This document shows positions 44,076 to 51,699 of a stretch of DNA of 64,000 nt, in pieces. How positions within the stretch are numbered: position 1 is the first letter of the stretch; every line of letters begins with the position of its first letter. The notes under the pieces are model-generated. The model ran no database searches and was not told the DNA's origin. It saw only the letters and a program-made list of their open reading frames with translations. Source of the DNA: Devosia subaequoris (GTDB lineage: Bacteria; Pseudomonadota; Alphaproteobacteria; Rhizobiales; Devosiaceae); assembly GCF_014197055.1 (NCBI RefSeq), contig NZ_JACIEW010000006.1, forward strand, positions 186,001 to 250,000, read 5' to 3'. The position numbers and the translations under genes were made by a program.

Positions 44076-44708
44076 CTACTTGACCCACACAACGGTGCGG
44101 GTCGAGCTGTCGACCAGGGCTGGGCGGCCATCGACATAGACATAGCCGTAAAACTGGCTATCCGGCACCTGGTTGATGCTGACGCTGTCAGGCAGGACAT
44201 AGCCCACGACCACGTCACCTTCGGCGTTAATCGGGTCCACCGGATTATTGATAGCAAAGTCGGCAGCAGACTGGCTCACCACATAACCTGGGGAATAGAC
44301 CACCGTGCTGCTGGCCAGTTCAACGATCCAGACGCGACCATTGGCATAGAAGTAGCCATGGTTCTCGTCGCCTTCGATCGGGTAGATCGTGACGCCATTG
44401 GGCACCGTGGCCCCGACATCGAGCGAACCCTGGATGGTTACAGGCTCGACAGGGTTATTGCCGACGTATTCGATGGTGGAGGTTTCAATACCGGCCTCGG
44501 CACCAATGACCGCACCAGCAAAACCGCCGATTACAGCACCGATGGGACCGCCGGCGAGAAAGCCAAGCGTTGCACCACCGGCCGCACCGCCGGTCGCGCC
44601 GATGGTGGCGCCGGCATTGGCATCAACGGTGCCGCTGGACTGGGCCATGGCAGGCAGCGACAGGGCAAGCGACATCACGGCCACAGAGGCCAGAAGGGTC
44701 TTTTTCAT
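44076..44708 (-). CDS. Secreted DUF1236 protein with glycine-zipper segment
   Basis: A 210-aa exported protein. The signal peptide ends SLPAMA|QSSG. Residues about 30-75 form a glycine/alanine-zipper (GATIGATGGAAGGATLGFLAG, GPIGAVIGGFAGAVIGAEAG), which can insert in or associate with membranes. Two DUF1236-like repeats follow, each ending in a strand with a central Y or W (DVGATVPNGVTIYPIE and VVGYVLPDSVSINQVPD). Such proteins are common in Hyphomicrobiales and lack a known function. ATG 44708 with AGGAA upstream was chosen over ATG 44717. Confidence 0.88.
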   Translation of the reverse strand: MKKTLLASVAVMSLALSLPAMAQSSGTVDANAGATIGATGGAAGGATLGFLAGGPIGAVIGGFAGAVIGAEAGIETSTIEYVGNNPVEPVTIQGSLDVGATVPNGVTIYPIEGDENHGYFYANGRVWIVELASSTVVYSPGYVVSQSAADFAINNPVDPINAEGDVVVGYVLPDSVSINQVPDSQFYGYVYVDGRPALVDSSTRTVVWVK

Positions 44709-44729
44709 TTGTTGCATTCCTTTTATGCG

Positions 44730-44745
44730 GCGGTCTGAAGACCGC
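44730..44745 (-). other. Hairpin in the 5' untranslated region of the DUF1236 gene
   Basis: GCGGTCT (44730-44736) and AGACCGC (44739-44745) form a 7-bp stem with a 2-base loop, about 10 bases before the ribosome-binding site on the minus strand. It could affect translation or mRNA stability. Confidence 0.4.
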
Positions 44746-44864
44746 TCTTGCAAGGGGAGCTCGCCAAAAATCGGCGGCTCTTTTCCGCCCCTTGCTCAAC
44801 AAACGGAGGCGCCCTATTTCCGTTCCGCCGCGGAAAGAATGTGATGAGAGGTGTGGCCGATCGG

Positions 44865-45347
44865 CTACAGCAGCTTCTCGATGGCCGGCGCGATATCGGC
44901 CGGTTCGGTGGTGGGGGCAAAGCGCTCAACAACCTTGCCCTCCCGGCCAATCAGGAATTTGGTGAAGTTCCACTTTATCGCTTCGGTGCCCAACACGCCC
45001 GGGGCAGCAACTGTAAGCCACTTGAAGAGAGGGTGGGCGGCGTCTCCGTTGACCTCGATGCGTTCGAACATGGGGAAGCTGACGCCGAAATTGAGCGCAC
45101 AGAATTGCGCGATCTCGTCGCTGTTGCCGGGTTCCTGCGCGCCGAACTGGTTGCAGGGGAAGCCTAGAACGGCAAGGCCCCTATTTTTGAACTGCTGGTG
45201 GAGCGCTTCAAGCCCTTCATACTGCGGGGTGAAGCCACACTGGCTGGCCACATTGACGATCAGAACCACTTGCCCGGCAAAGGCGGAAAGGGCTTGCGGC
45301 GTGCCGTCGAGGCGGTTGGCGGAAAAATCGGCAAGGGATCTGGTCAT
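44865..45347 (-). CDS. Glutathione peroxidase-family protein
   Basis: A 160-aa thiol peroxidase of the glutathione peroxidase family, cytoplasmic. The catalytic Cys is in VNVASQCGFTPQYEGL, the Gln in LGFPCNQFGAQEPG and the Trp/Asn in IKWNFTKFLIG. The extra Cys of LGFPCNQF fits the thioredoxin-dependent type with a resolving cysteine. The substrate is hydroperoxides. It is a single leftward gene. Confidence 0.95.
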   Translation of the reverse strand: MTRSLADFSANRLDGTPQALSAFAGQVVLIVNVASQCGFTPQYEGLEALHQQFKNRGLAVLGFPCNQFGAQEPGNSDEIAQFCALNFGVSFPMFERIEVNGDAAHPLFKWLTVAAPGVLGTEAIKWNFTKFLIGREGKVVERFAPTTEPADIAPAIEKLL

Positions 45348-45412
45348 GGCAAACGGCTCTGGGATGAAATTTTCCCAGAGCTATGGCGATCGGGCCGGTG
45401 GCGCAAGAGTGG

Positions 45413-45814
45413 TCAGCCCTGGGCGGCGAGCCAATGCGGATCCGGTGCAATGGGGGTGATGACATCGAGCAGGATGCCATCGGGATCGACGGCGATGAAG
45501 TGGCGTTGGCCGAACACCTCGTCACGCAGCGGCTGGACGATTGGAATACCGGCCTGTTCGAAGCGTGCCGCGTCGGCGGCCGCATCTGCCACCTCAAAGC
45601 TGAGGATCAGATTGGCAGTTGGTTGGCGCCCCTCGGGCGGGATCGTCTCGTGATCAAAGGTGATCAGGGCCAGTTCGTGCCCCTTCGCGCCGCCGCGCAA
45701 TTGCACATACCAGTCGCTTTCAAAAACCGGCTCGAAACCGAAATGCTCCTGATAAAAGCCGCTGGCAGCGGACACATCGCGAACGTGCAGCAGTGGATAG
45801 AGCGCGTTGAACAT
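45413..45814 (-). CDS. VOC-family (glyoxalase-like) protein
   Basis: A 133-aa vicinal-oxygen-chelate domain ([37 protein letters not shown], and [16 protein letters not shown] at the end). The usual metal-binding Glu near the end is replaced by Asp/Leu (LLDVIT), so it may bind a ligand without catalysis, as resistance-type VOC proteins do. It is divergent from a TetR regulator with a 68-bp shared promoter region, which suggests that the regulator controls it. Confidence 0.88.
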   Translation of the reverse strand: MFNALYPLLHVRDVSAASGFYQEHFGFEPVFESDWYVQLRGGAKGHELALITFDHETIPPEGRQPTANLILSFEVADAAADAARFEQAGIPIVQPLRDEVFGQRHFIAVDPDGILLDVITPIAPDPHWLAAQG

Positions 45815-45844
45815 TGATCGTCTCCCTGGTTTTACATTACAAAC

Positions 45845-45861
45845 ATACAGCTTGTCTGGAT
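45845..45861. promoter_or_regulatory. Inverted repeat in the VOC-TetR divergent promoter
   Basis: ATACAG-N5-CTGGAT is symmetric at 5 of 6 positions per arm and sits in the AT-rich 68-bp region between the divergent starts. This is the usual place for a TetR-family operator. Confidence 0.4.
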
Positions 45862-45882
45862 ATTAAATGCAGGATGTATGCA

Positions 45883-46467
45883 ATGAGTGTCAGAAGACGT
45901 CAGGAGGATCGACGGGCGGCGACGCGCCGCAATCTGGTTGCCGCGGCCCGGAATTTGTTTGCGCAAAAAGGTTATGCGGCGACCACCACCCCGGAAGTGG
46001 TGCAGGCGGCCGGAGTGACACGCGGCGCGCTTTATCATCATTTCGCCGACAAGGCGGCGCTGTTTTCCGCTGTGGTGGAGGAGGAACATGCATTGTTGGC
46101 GCTGACCATCCATCAGGCAGCGGAGGCCGGCGAGGATGAGCCCGGCCCGGTCAAGTCACTCATCCGGGGCGGCGAGGGTTTCCTGGCTGCCATGCAGGAG
46201 GAAGGGCGGCGGCGCATATTGATCGTGGATGCACCGGCGGTGCTGGGACGTGCGAGGGTCGATGAGATCGATGCCCGGCATGGTCTACACACGCTGGTGG
46301 AAGGCGTTGGCACAGCCATTGAGGCAGGCGCGATCAAGAACCTTCCGCTGTTGCCGTTGGCCCATCTGCTCAGCGCCATGTTCGATCGGGCCGCGCTCGC
46401 GCCGGCCGAGGACCTCGGCGCTTATCGCAAGACGATCAAGGCGCTGATCCGGGGGCTGCGAACTTAG
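45883..46467 (+). CDS. TetR-family transcriptional regulator
   Basis: A 194-aa TetR regulator. The N-terminal HTH is AARNLFAQKGYAATTTPEVVQAAGVTRGALYHHFADKAALF. The C-terminal ligand domain ends AALAPAEDLGAYRKTIKALIRGL. ATG 45883 has AGGA 8 nt upstream; two other in-frame starts (45874, 45814) extend into the operator region. It is divergent from the VOC-family gene, its probable target. Confidence 0.92.
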   Translation: MSVRRRQEDRRAATRRNLVAAARNLFAQKGYAATTTPEVVQAAGVTRGALYHHFADKAALFSAVVEEEHALLALTIHQAAEAGEDEPGPVKSLIRGGEGFLAAMQEEGRRRILIVDAPAVLGRARVDEIDARHGLHTLVEGVGTAIEAGAIKNLPLLPLAHLLSAMFDRAALAPAEDLGAYRKTIKALIRGLRT

Positions 46468-46483
46468 GAAAGTCGCATACAAA

Positions 46484-46507
46484 AAAGCGGGGCCGGAGCC
46501 CCGCTTT
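46484..46507. terminator. Rho-independent terminator, bidirectional
   Basis: A perfect 10-bp stem, AAAGCGGGGC with GCCCCGCTTT, and a 4-base loop lie between the TetR stop (46467) and the convergent micropeptide stop (46516). The minus strand has a T6 tract (AAAAAA at 46481-46486 in reverse), so it is strongest for the leftward operon. Confidence 0.9.
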
Positions 46508-46515
46508 CGCACTGG

Positions 46516-46590
46516 TCAGAAGACCAGGAAGAGGATGATGATCAGCCAGATCGGCACACCGATCAGCCAAAGCAATAGTCCGCCTAACAT
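46516..46590 (-). CDS. 24-aa hydrophobic micropeptide
   Basis: A 25-codon leftward frame encodes a single membrane helix: MLGGLLLWLIGVPIWLIII then LFLVF. ATG 46590 has a strong AGGAG site about 9 nt upstream, and a terminator follows immediately after the stop, which argues for a real gene. Similar tiny Leu/Ile/Trp-rich peptides are known in alphaproteobacteria, without function. It is the last gene after a 296-aa membrane protein, with 24 bp between them. Confidence 0.65.
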   Translation of the reverse strand: MLGGLLLWLIGVPIWLIIILFLVF

Positions 46591-46614
46591 GGCATTTCTC
46601 CTTTCTGGCTCAGA

Positions 46615-47505
46615 TCAGAAGCGACGGAACACACTGGGGAAGTGCGTGTGCTTGTCGCGATGGTTGCCACCCTTCTGCGCGGCCCAGTAGGCACCGATGG
46701 CGGCGACCAGCGAGGATGCGGTAAAGAGGAAGGCGGCGAGGATGGTGGTATTGCGGGCGACACGGGCAGCCTCAACGGCTTGCTGACGGGCCGATTCCAC
46801 ATTGGCGATCACCTGATCCACACGGGCCTCAGCCTCTTCCGGCGTCAGTCCGGTATTGGCAGTCACCACGCTAACCAGGTAGTCGCGGTCGTCCTGCGGC
46901 ACCTCACCATCGTTCAGCGCGGCCTGAGCAAAAATGCGACCGGCTTCTTCACGCGCAACGCCGGGATCAGAGGGCCTTTCGGACCGGAACAGGGTGTCGA
47001 TGAAATAGGCGTTTGGATCCGCCATTTCGCCCGCACCCTCAGCGACGTTGGAGGCAGCCGTGGTGGCGGTCGATACGGCTGACCCGACCACGGCACCAGC
47101 TGTGCCCAGTCCGCTGACGGCCAGCATGGCACCAACGATCATCGCACCACCCCAGACCAGAAGCCCATGGGCGCCATCGCGCATATCGCTCTCGTCTTCG
47201 GTGGCGTCGTGATTGCGGCGGCGCATCCGACCGGTCAGATAGCCGCCGGCCATGAAGGAGGAAATCTGGACCCAGAGGAACCAGCTGGCTGCAGCAATCC
47301 CGACGAGGACGGGCGCCGCCCCTTCACGGGCATTGAAATCGATGAAATTCAGGCCCAGGGCCGATCCGAAGCTGATCAGAACCAATGAGATGGCGGACGC
47401 AAAGACGATGCCCGCGATGATGGCAGCCCAATCGATATAGCTGCGCTCCGCGCCTTCTGTTTCGGGTTGGACGCCGGCAACGCCGGCCGGTGAGTTCATG
47501 CTCAT
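46615..47505 (-). CDS. Membrane protein of unknown function (296 aa)
   Basis: A 296-aa integral membrane protein with about four helices (WAAIIAGIVFASAISLVLISFGSAL, PVLVGIAAASWFLWVQISSFM, LLVWGGAMIVGAMLAVSGLG, TTILAAFLFTASSLVAAIGAYW). A soluble helical loop (residues about 160-260) is rich in Glu and Ala (PEEAEARVDQVIANVESARQQ). It opens with YIDWAAIIAG, which I associate with an uncharacterised alphaproteobacterial family. ATG 47505 has GGAGGAG upstream. It lies between two 24-residue hydrophobic peptides in one operon. Confidence 0.75.
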   Translation of the reverse strand: MSMNSPAGVAGVQPETEGAERSYIDWAAIIAGIVFASAISLVLISFGSALGLNFIDFNAREGAAPVLVGIAAASWFLWVQISSFMAGGYLTGRMRRRNHDATEDESDMRDGAHGLLVWGGAMIVGAMLAVSGLGTAGAVVGSAVSTATTAASNVAEGAGEMADPNAYFIDTLFRSERPSDPGVAREEAGRIFAQAALNDGEVPQDDRDYLVSVVTANTGLTPEEAEARVDQVIANVESARQQAVEAARVARNTTILAAFLFTASSLVAAIGAYWAAQKGGNHRDKHTHFPSVFRRF

Positions 47506-47527
47506 GATCTTCTCCTCCTGTTCTGGC

Positions 47528-47602
47528 TTAAGCCAGGCCGATGAACGAGAGGATGGCGAGAACGATGACGACGAGGCCAACGAGATAAATAATGGAGTTC
47601 AT
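47528..47602 (-). CDS. 24-aa hydrophobic micropeptide
   Basis: A 25-codon frame encodes one membrane helix: MNSIIYLVGLVVIVLAILSF then IGLA. ATG 47602 has AGAGGG upstream. It is the first member of a three-gene leftward run (micropeptide, 296-aa membrane protein, micropeptide), with 22 bp to the next start. Tiny proteins of this style are recurrent in Hyphomicrobiales; function is unknown. Confidence 0.6.
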   Translation of the reverse strand: MNSIIYLVGLVVIVLAILSFIGLA

Positions 47603-47761
47603 GGTATTAGCCCTCTTGTTGAGTGACGCTGATGGACCATCAACTGCGCGGGGCATGGTTTCGTTCCCGAAATGTGGCGGGCCGTGCCACATTGGAGCCA
47701 TGGCGCAAAGAAAAGGCGGGGATTGCTCCCCGCCCACTTAGGTTGGTTTGGTCGGCGCTGC

Positions 47762-48739
47762 TTACTTCAGCGCGTCGGTGACAACGCTGGTATAGGCGCC
47801 TTCCGGCGTTGCGGTGATGATTTCCTGGTCGAGCAGGGCCTGCACGGTGCGGTCATAAGTGTCCATGTCGAGGGCCGGATCGGCGGCATCGACGAGCTTG
47901 GTCACCTCGCCCACCATATAGAGCTGGTGCTCATATTCGGCCGCCCCGGTATCATCCATTTCAACCACGATCTCGGCGGCTTCTTCCGGGTTTTCGAGGG
48001 CATAGGCCCAGCCCTTCATCGAGGCCTTCACAAAGCGAGTATAGGCATCGACCTTGGCCGGATCGTCCAGGGTATCTTCCATGACATAGAGACCGTCTTC
48101 GAGCAGGTCGTTGCCCATGTCGGTATAGTTGAAGATGGTCAGATTATCCGGGCCGTAACCGGCATCGAGCGCCTGACCATATTCATTGTAGGTCATGACC
48201 GAGATGCAGTCGGCCTGACCCTGGATCATGGGCTGGATGTCAAAGCTCTGCTGCAGCACGTTGACGCCGCCCTCCGAGCCATCGGTGGGGATGCCTTCCT
48301 TGTTCATCCAGGCAAAGAAGGGGTATTCATTGCCGAAGAACCAGACGCCCAGCGTGTGGCCAGGGAAGTCGGCGACTTCGGTGATGCCGGTTTCTTCGGG
48401 GCAGATCATCATCAGGCCCGAGCGCTTGAAGGGCTGGGCGATATTGACCAGCGGCACGCCGGACTCACGAGCGGCCATGCCGGCCGCCATCCAGGTGACG
48501 ATGATGTCGGCGCCACCGCCAGCGATCACCTGTTCGGGGGCGATATTTGGGCCACCGGGCAGGATGGTGACGTCGAGGTTCTCCTCGTCATAAAACCCCT
48601 TGGATTCAGCGACCAGATAGCCGGCAAATTGCGCCTGCGTGACCCATTTCAATTGCAGGGTCAGCGCGTCCTGCGCGAAGGCAGTGCTGGCCGAAAGCGC
48701 CAAGGCGCCTGCAACGAGACCTCCGATAAGCTTTTTCAT
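47762..48739 (-). CDS. ABC transporter substrate-binding protein, NMT1/THI5-like
   Basis: A 325-aa periplasmic binding protein of the NMT1/THI5 class, which binds pyrimidine-like ligands, nitrate, sulfonates or riboflavin precursors. The signal peptide ends STAFAQ|DALT. Typical segments are LQLKWVTQAQFAGYLVAESKG, ITVIAGGGADIIV-like core IAGGGADIIVTWMAAG and FLKASMKGW-like FVKASMKGWAYALENPEE. Given the adjacent pyrimidine-catabolic genes, a pyrimidine or its breakdown product is the likely ligand. It is the last gene of the transporter set, 19 bp after the permease. Confidence 0.9.
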   Translation of the reverse strand: MKKLIGGLVAGALALSASTAFAQDALTLQLKWVTQAQFAGYLVAESKGFYDEENLDVTILPGGPNIAPEQVIAGGGADIIVTWMAAGMAARESGVPLVNIAQPFKRSGLMMICPEETGITEVADFPGHTLGVWFFGNEYPFFAWMNKEGIPTDGSEGGVNVLQQSFDIQPMIQGQADCISVMTYNEYGQALDAGYGPDNLTIFNYTDMGNDLLEDGLYVMEDTLDDPAKVDAYTRFVKASMKGWAYALENPEEAAEIVVEMDDTGAAEYEHQLYMVGEVTKLVDAADPALDMDTYDRTVQALLDQEIITATPEGAYTSVVTDALK

Positions 48740-48757
48740 GTTCGTTCCCTTTTCCCT

Positions 48758-49870
48758 TTACGTCCGTCCACCACGGACAGACGGATGCCAGAAGGTAACG
48801 CCCCTCTCGATGAGGGCGATCACCCCGTAGAAGGCGGACCCCGCGATCGCCGCAACAGCGATCTCCGCCCAGACCAGGTCGATGGCGAGACGCCCCACCC
48901 CGGTCGAAATCCGGAAGCCCATTCCCACTATGGGCGTCCCGAAGAATTCCGCTACGATTGCGCCAATCAAGGCCAGAGTCGAGTTGATCTTGAGGGCGTT
49001 GAATATGAAGGGGCCCGCAGCGGGGAGCCTGAGCTTCATAAGGGTTTGCCAATTGTTGGCGGCATAGGTGTGCATGAGGTCACGTTCGATGGCGCTGGCG
49101 GCATTGAGGCCCGCAACCGTGTTGACCAGCATGGGAAAGAAGGTCATGGCGACGACGACCGCGGCCTTGGATTGCCAGTCGAAGCCGAACCACATGACCA
49201 TGATTGGGGCGATGCCGATAATGGGCAGCGCCGACATGAAATTGCCGATGGGCATTACCCCGGCTTTGAGGAAGGGGGAGCGGTCGACGGCAATGGCAAC
49301 GGCCAGCCCGGCGAGGCACCCGATGGCATAGCCGGGCAGCACCGACTTGACGAAAGTCTGGACGAAATCGGCCCAGAGTGTAGGCACTTCGGCGGTCATG
49401 CGCGCCCAGATGGCCGAGGGCGGCGGCAGCAGCACCGGCGGTACGTTGGCGCCGCGGGTAATGACTTCCCAGGCGACCAGCAAGGCAAGGCCGAAGATGA
49501 CCGGGATGACGAGACCCGTGCCGGTTTCGGGCAAGTGCCCGGCCCTGATGGCGGCCGACAGGCGTTCGACGAACAGCCAGGCAAAGGCCCAGCTTGCCAC
49601 CAATGCCCACCAGAAATGGGCGGGCATGGCGCCCTCCTCCGGCAGTGCCAGGATCAGCGCCACGGCGCCGAACAGCATCAGCGCGCCATCAAGCCAGAGG
49701 CTGAACGGCAGCGCCAGCCGGAGCAGCGACGCCGCGCCGAGCGCAAAGAACACGGTGAGCTGTGGGGCAGAACCGAAACTGGTGAAGCCGAACGCCAGGC
49801 CGAGCAGTGCGGCGCCGCCGGCCAGAAGGGCGAGGGCGAATTGCATGGCGGTCAGGCCGGTGCGGTTCAT
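48758..49870 (-). CDS. ABC transporter permease (NitT/TauT type) with N-terminal extension
   Basis: A 370-aa permease. The C-terminal 250 residues are a standard TauC/SsuC-type domain (FVKSVLPGYAIGCLAGLAVAIAV, EAA-like loop DLMHTYAANNWQTLMKLRLPAAGPF). The first 120 residues add about four extra helices (MQFALALLAGGAALLGLAFG and following), unusual for this family. ATG 49870 overlaps the stop of the upstream permease gene by 4 nt. It works with the neighbouring permease and ATPase. Confidence 0.9.
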   Translation of the reverse strand: MNRTGLTAMQFALALLAGGAALLGLAFGFTSFGSAPQLTVFFALGAASLLRLALPFSLWLDGALMLFGAVALILALPEEGAMPAHFWWALVASWAFAWLFVERLSAAIRAGHLPETGTGLVIPVIFGLALLVAWEVITRGANVPPVLLPPPSAIWARMTAEVPTLWADFVQTFVKSVLPGYAIGCLAGLAVAIAVDRSPFLKAGVMPIGNFMSALPIIGIAPIMVMWFGFDWQSKAAVVVAMTFFPMLVNTVAGLNAASAIERDLMHTYAANNWQTLMKLRLPAAGPFIFNALKINSTLALIGAIVAEFFGTPIVGMGFRISTGVGRLAIDLVWAEIAVAAIAGSAFYGVIALIERGVTFWHPSVRGGRT

Positions 49871-50736
49871 GCCCGTGCTCCCATGCGCATATTGACCCAT
49901 TTTTCAGCCGAGCCAACAATGGCGACGAGGATTGCCGCGAGGCCCGCAGCGATGAACAGGGCCGCCCAGATCTGTACGGTCTGGCCATTATAGGAGCCGG
50001 TGAGCAGGCGTACACCCAAACCCCCGCCCGAGGCGTTGGAGAGTTCGGCCACCACTGCGCCGATCAGCGAAATGGCGATGCCCACCTTCATCGAGGCAAA
50101 GAGGAAGGGCATGGCAGCGGGCCAGCGCAGTTTCCAGAACACCTGCCAGCCATTGGCGTCGTAGGTTCGCAACAGATCGAGCTGGATGGCTTCGGGCGAG
50201 CGCAGCCCCTTGACCATGCCGACCACCACCGGGAAGAAGCTCAGATACATCGAGATCAGCGCCTTGGGCACCAGCCCGGTCAGCCCGACCGAGCCCAGAC
50301 CCACCACCACCATGGGGGCGATGGCCAGAATGGGAATGGTCTGGCTGGCGATGATCCAAGGCATCAGCGAGCGGTCCGAGGCGTCATTGTGGATGATGGC
50401 CACCGCCAGCGCCACGCCCAGAGCCGTGCCGAAGGCAAAGCCGAGCAGGGTCGCCGACAGGGTGATCCAGCCATGATAGGCGAGCGAACGGCGCGAGGTG
50501 ATTTCGAGCGCCACCGTGGCATTCCAGATTTCGCTGACCACCTGGTGCGGCGCCGGCAGCACAGGCTTGTCCTGCGCCCAGGTCTGGGCGGCAAATTCGG
50601 CAAAAGGCACGTCGATCAGATCGGCGCGCGCATTGAGGCGATCCTGCCAGGGCGCGTTCATCCAGATTGCAGCCGCATACCAGAACGCGAGAATGGCCAA
50701 CAGGATGGTGAGGACTGGAATGACGCGGTTGGCCAT
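49867..50736 (-). CDS. ABC transporter permease (NitT/TauT type)
   Basis: A 289-aa permease with about six helices. Its EAA-like loop is DLLRTYDANGWQVFWKLRWPAAMPFLF, and WITLSATLLGFAFGTALGVALA begins the permease domain. It pairs with the following permease (heterodimeric pore). The start overlaps the upstream ATPase stop by one base (TAATG) and its end overlaps the next permease start by 4 nt, a tightly coupled operon. Confidence 0.92.
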   Translation of the reverse strand: MANRVIPVLTILLAILAFWYAAAIWMNAPWQDRLNARADLIDVPFAEFAAQTWAQDKPVLPAPHQVVSEIWNATVALEITSRRSLAYHGWITLSATLLGFAFGTALGVALAVAIIHNDASDRSLMPWIIASQTIPILAIAPMVVVGLGSVGLTGLVPKALISMYLSFFPVVVGMVKGLRSPEAIQLDLLRTYDANGWQVFWKLRWPAAMPFLFASMKVGIAISLIGAVVAELSNASGGGLGVRLLTGSYNGQTVQIWAALFIAAGLAAILVAIVGSAEKWVNMRMGARA

Positions 50737-51524
50737 TAAACCGAGCCCTCCTCGTAGGAATGCCCGGCCCGCAAGCCCTCGCGGACCCGCGCGGCGATAG
50801 CGAGGAATTCGGGCGTTTCGCGGATATCGAGCGGGCGATCACGCGGCAGGGTGGATTCGATGATGTCGGTCACCCGGCCGGGGCGCGGCGACATGACCAC
50901 GATGCGGGTCGAGAGATAAACCGCCTCGGGGATGGAGTGGGTGACGAAACAGATGGTCTTTTCCGTGCGCGCCCAGAGCTTCAGGAGCTCGGAATTGAGG
51001 TGATCGCGGACGATTTCATCCAGCGCCCCGAAGGGTTCGTCCATCAGCAGGAGATCAGCGTCAAAGCTCAGCGCCCTGGCGATGGAGGCGCGCTGCTGCA
51101 TGCCGCCGGAAAGCTGCCAGGGGTACTTCTTCTCGAAGCCTGAAAGGTTCACCAATTCCATGGTGCGCTTGACGCGCTCTGCCTGTTTGGCGGCCGAATG
51201 CCCCATGATCTCGAGCGGCAGGGCAATGTTCTTTTCGATAGTGCGCCAGGGATAGAGCGCGGCCGCCTGGAACACATAGCCATAGGCCCGCGCCTTTCGT
51301 GCTTCTTCGGGGCTCATGCCGTTAACCGACAGCGTGCCCGATGTGGGCTTTTCGAGATCGGCAATGGTGCGGAGGAACGTGGTCTTGCCACAGCCCGAGG
51401 GGCCGATGAAGGAGACGAAGTCGCCCTTGTTGATGGTCAGGTTGACGTCGGACAGGGCAACGATATCCCCGTCGCCGGTGGGGAAGGTCAGGCCGAGATT
51501 TTGGGCAGAGACGACGCTGGTCAT
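50736..51524 (-). CDS. ABC transporter ATP-binding protein (SsuB/TauB type)
   Basis: A 262-aa ATPase with Walker A IGPSGCGKTT, Q-loop VFQAAALYPW, signature LSGGMQQR, Walker B LLLMDEPFGALD and switch His in CFVTHSIPEAV. The SsuB/TauB/NrtD subgroup is recognisable from WRTIEKNIALPLE and the PRPGRV motif. It drives the two permeases encoded directly downstream. The operon is separated from the dihydropyrimidinase gene by 175 bp containing two REP-like hairpins. Confidence 0.95.
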   Translation of the reverse strand: MTSVVSAQNLGLTFPTGDGDIVALSDVNLTINKGDFVSFIGPSGCGKTTFLRTIADLEKPTSGTLSVNGMSPEEARKARAYGYVFQAAALYPWRTIEKNIALPLEIMGHSAAKQAERVKRTMELVNLSGFEKKYPWQLSGGMQQRASIARALSFDADLLLMDEPFGALDEIVRDHLNSELLKLWARTEKTICFVTHSIPEAVYLSTRIVVMSPRPGRVTDIIESTLPRDRPLDIRETPEFLAIAARVREGLRAGHSYEEGSV

Positions 51525-51557
51525 ACCGGCATCCCCCTCATCCGGGGCTGCGCGCCA

Positions 51558-51580
51558 TCTTCTCCCCGAGAGGGAGAAGA
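51558..51580. repeat. C/G-rich palindromic repeat
   Basis: TCTTCTCCC (51558-51566) and GGGAGAAGA (51572-51580) form a perfect 9-bp stem, in the gap between the dihydropyrimidinase stop and the ATPase start. It belongs to the same loose family as the hairpins at 22474, 24671, 51620 and 54821. Confidence 0.6.
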
Positions 51581-51619
51581 ATGGTCCGGCGCCCGCTTTG
51601 GCTGAGTGCCCTGAATTCT

Positions 51620-51636
51620 TCTCCCCCTAGGGGAGA
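51620..51636. repeat. C/G-rich palindromic repeat
   Basis: TCTCCCC (51620-51626) and GGGGAGA (51630-51636) with loop CTA form the second hairpin of the same gap, 40 bases from the first. The pair may dampen transcription from the catabolic genes into the transporter genes. Confidence 0.6.
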
Positions 51637-51699
51637 GGTAGGATAGGCCAAAGGCCGAGTCGGGCGAGGGGGAAATTTCCACGACAACCAAATCCTGCA

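Noticed and set aside
47672-49993. A 773-codon open frame on the plus strand
   Set aside because: It lies antisense to the binding-protein and permease genes, has His/Gly/Asp-rich composition typical of a reverse-strand shadow in GC-rich DNA, and no recognisable domain.
51540-51660. The paired hairpins considered as a CRISPR fragment
   Set aside because: Only two dissimilar palindromes, no regular spacers and no cas genes in the window.
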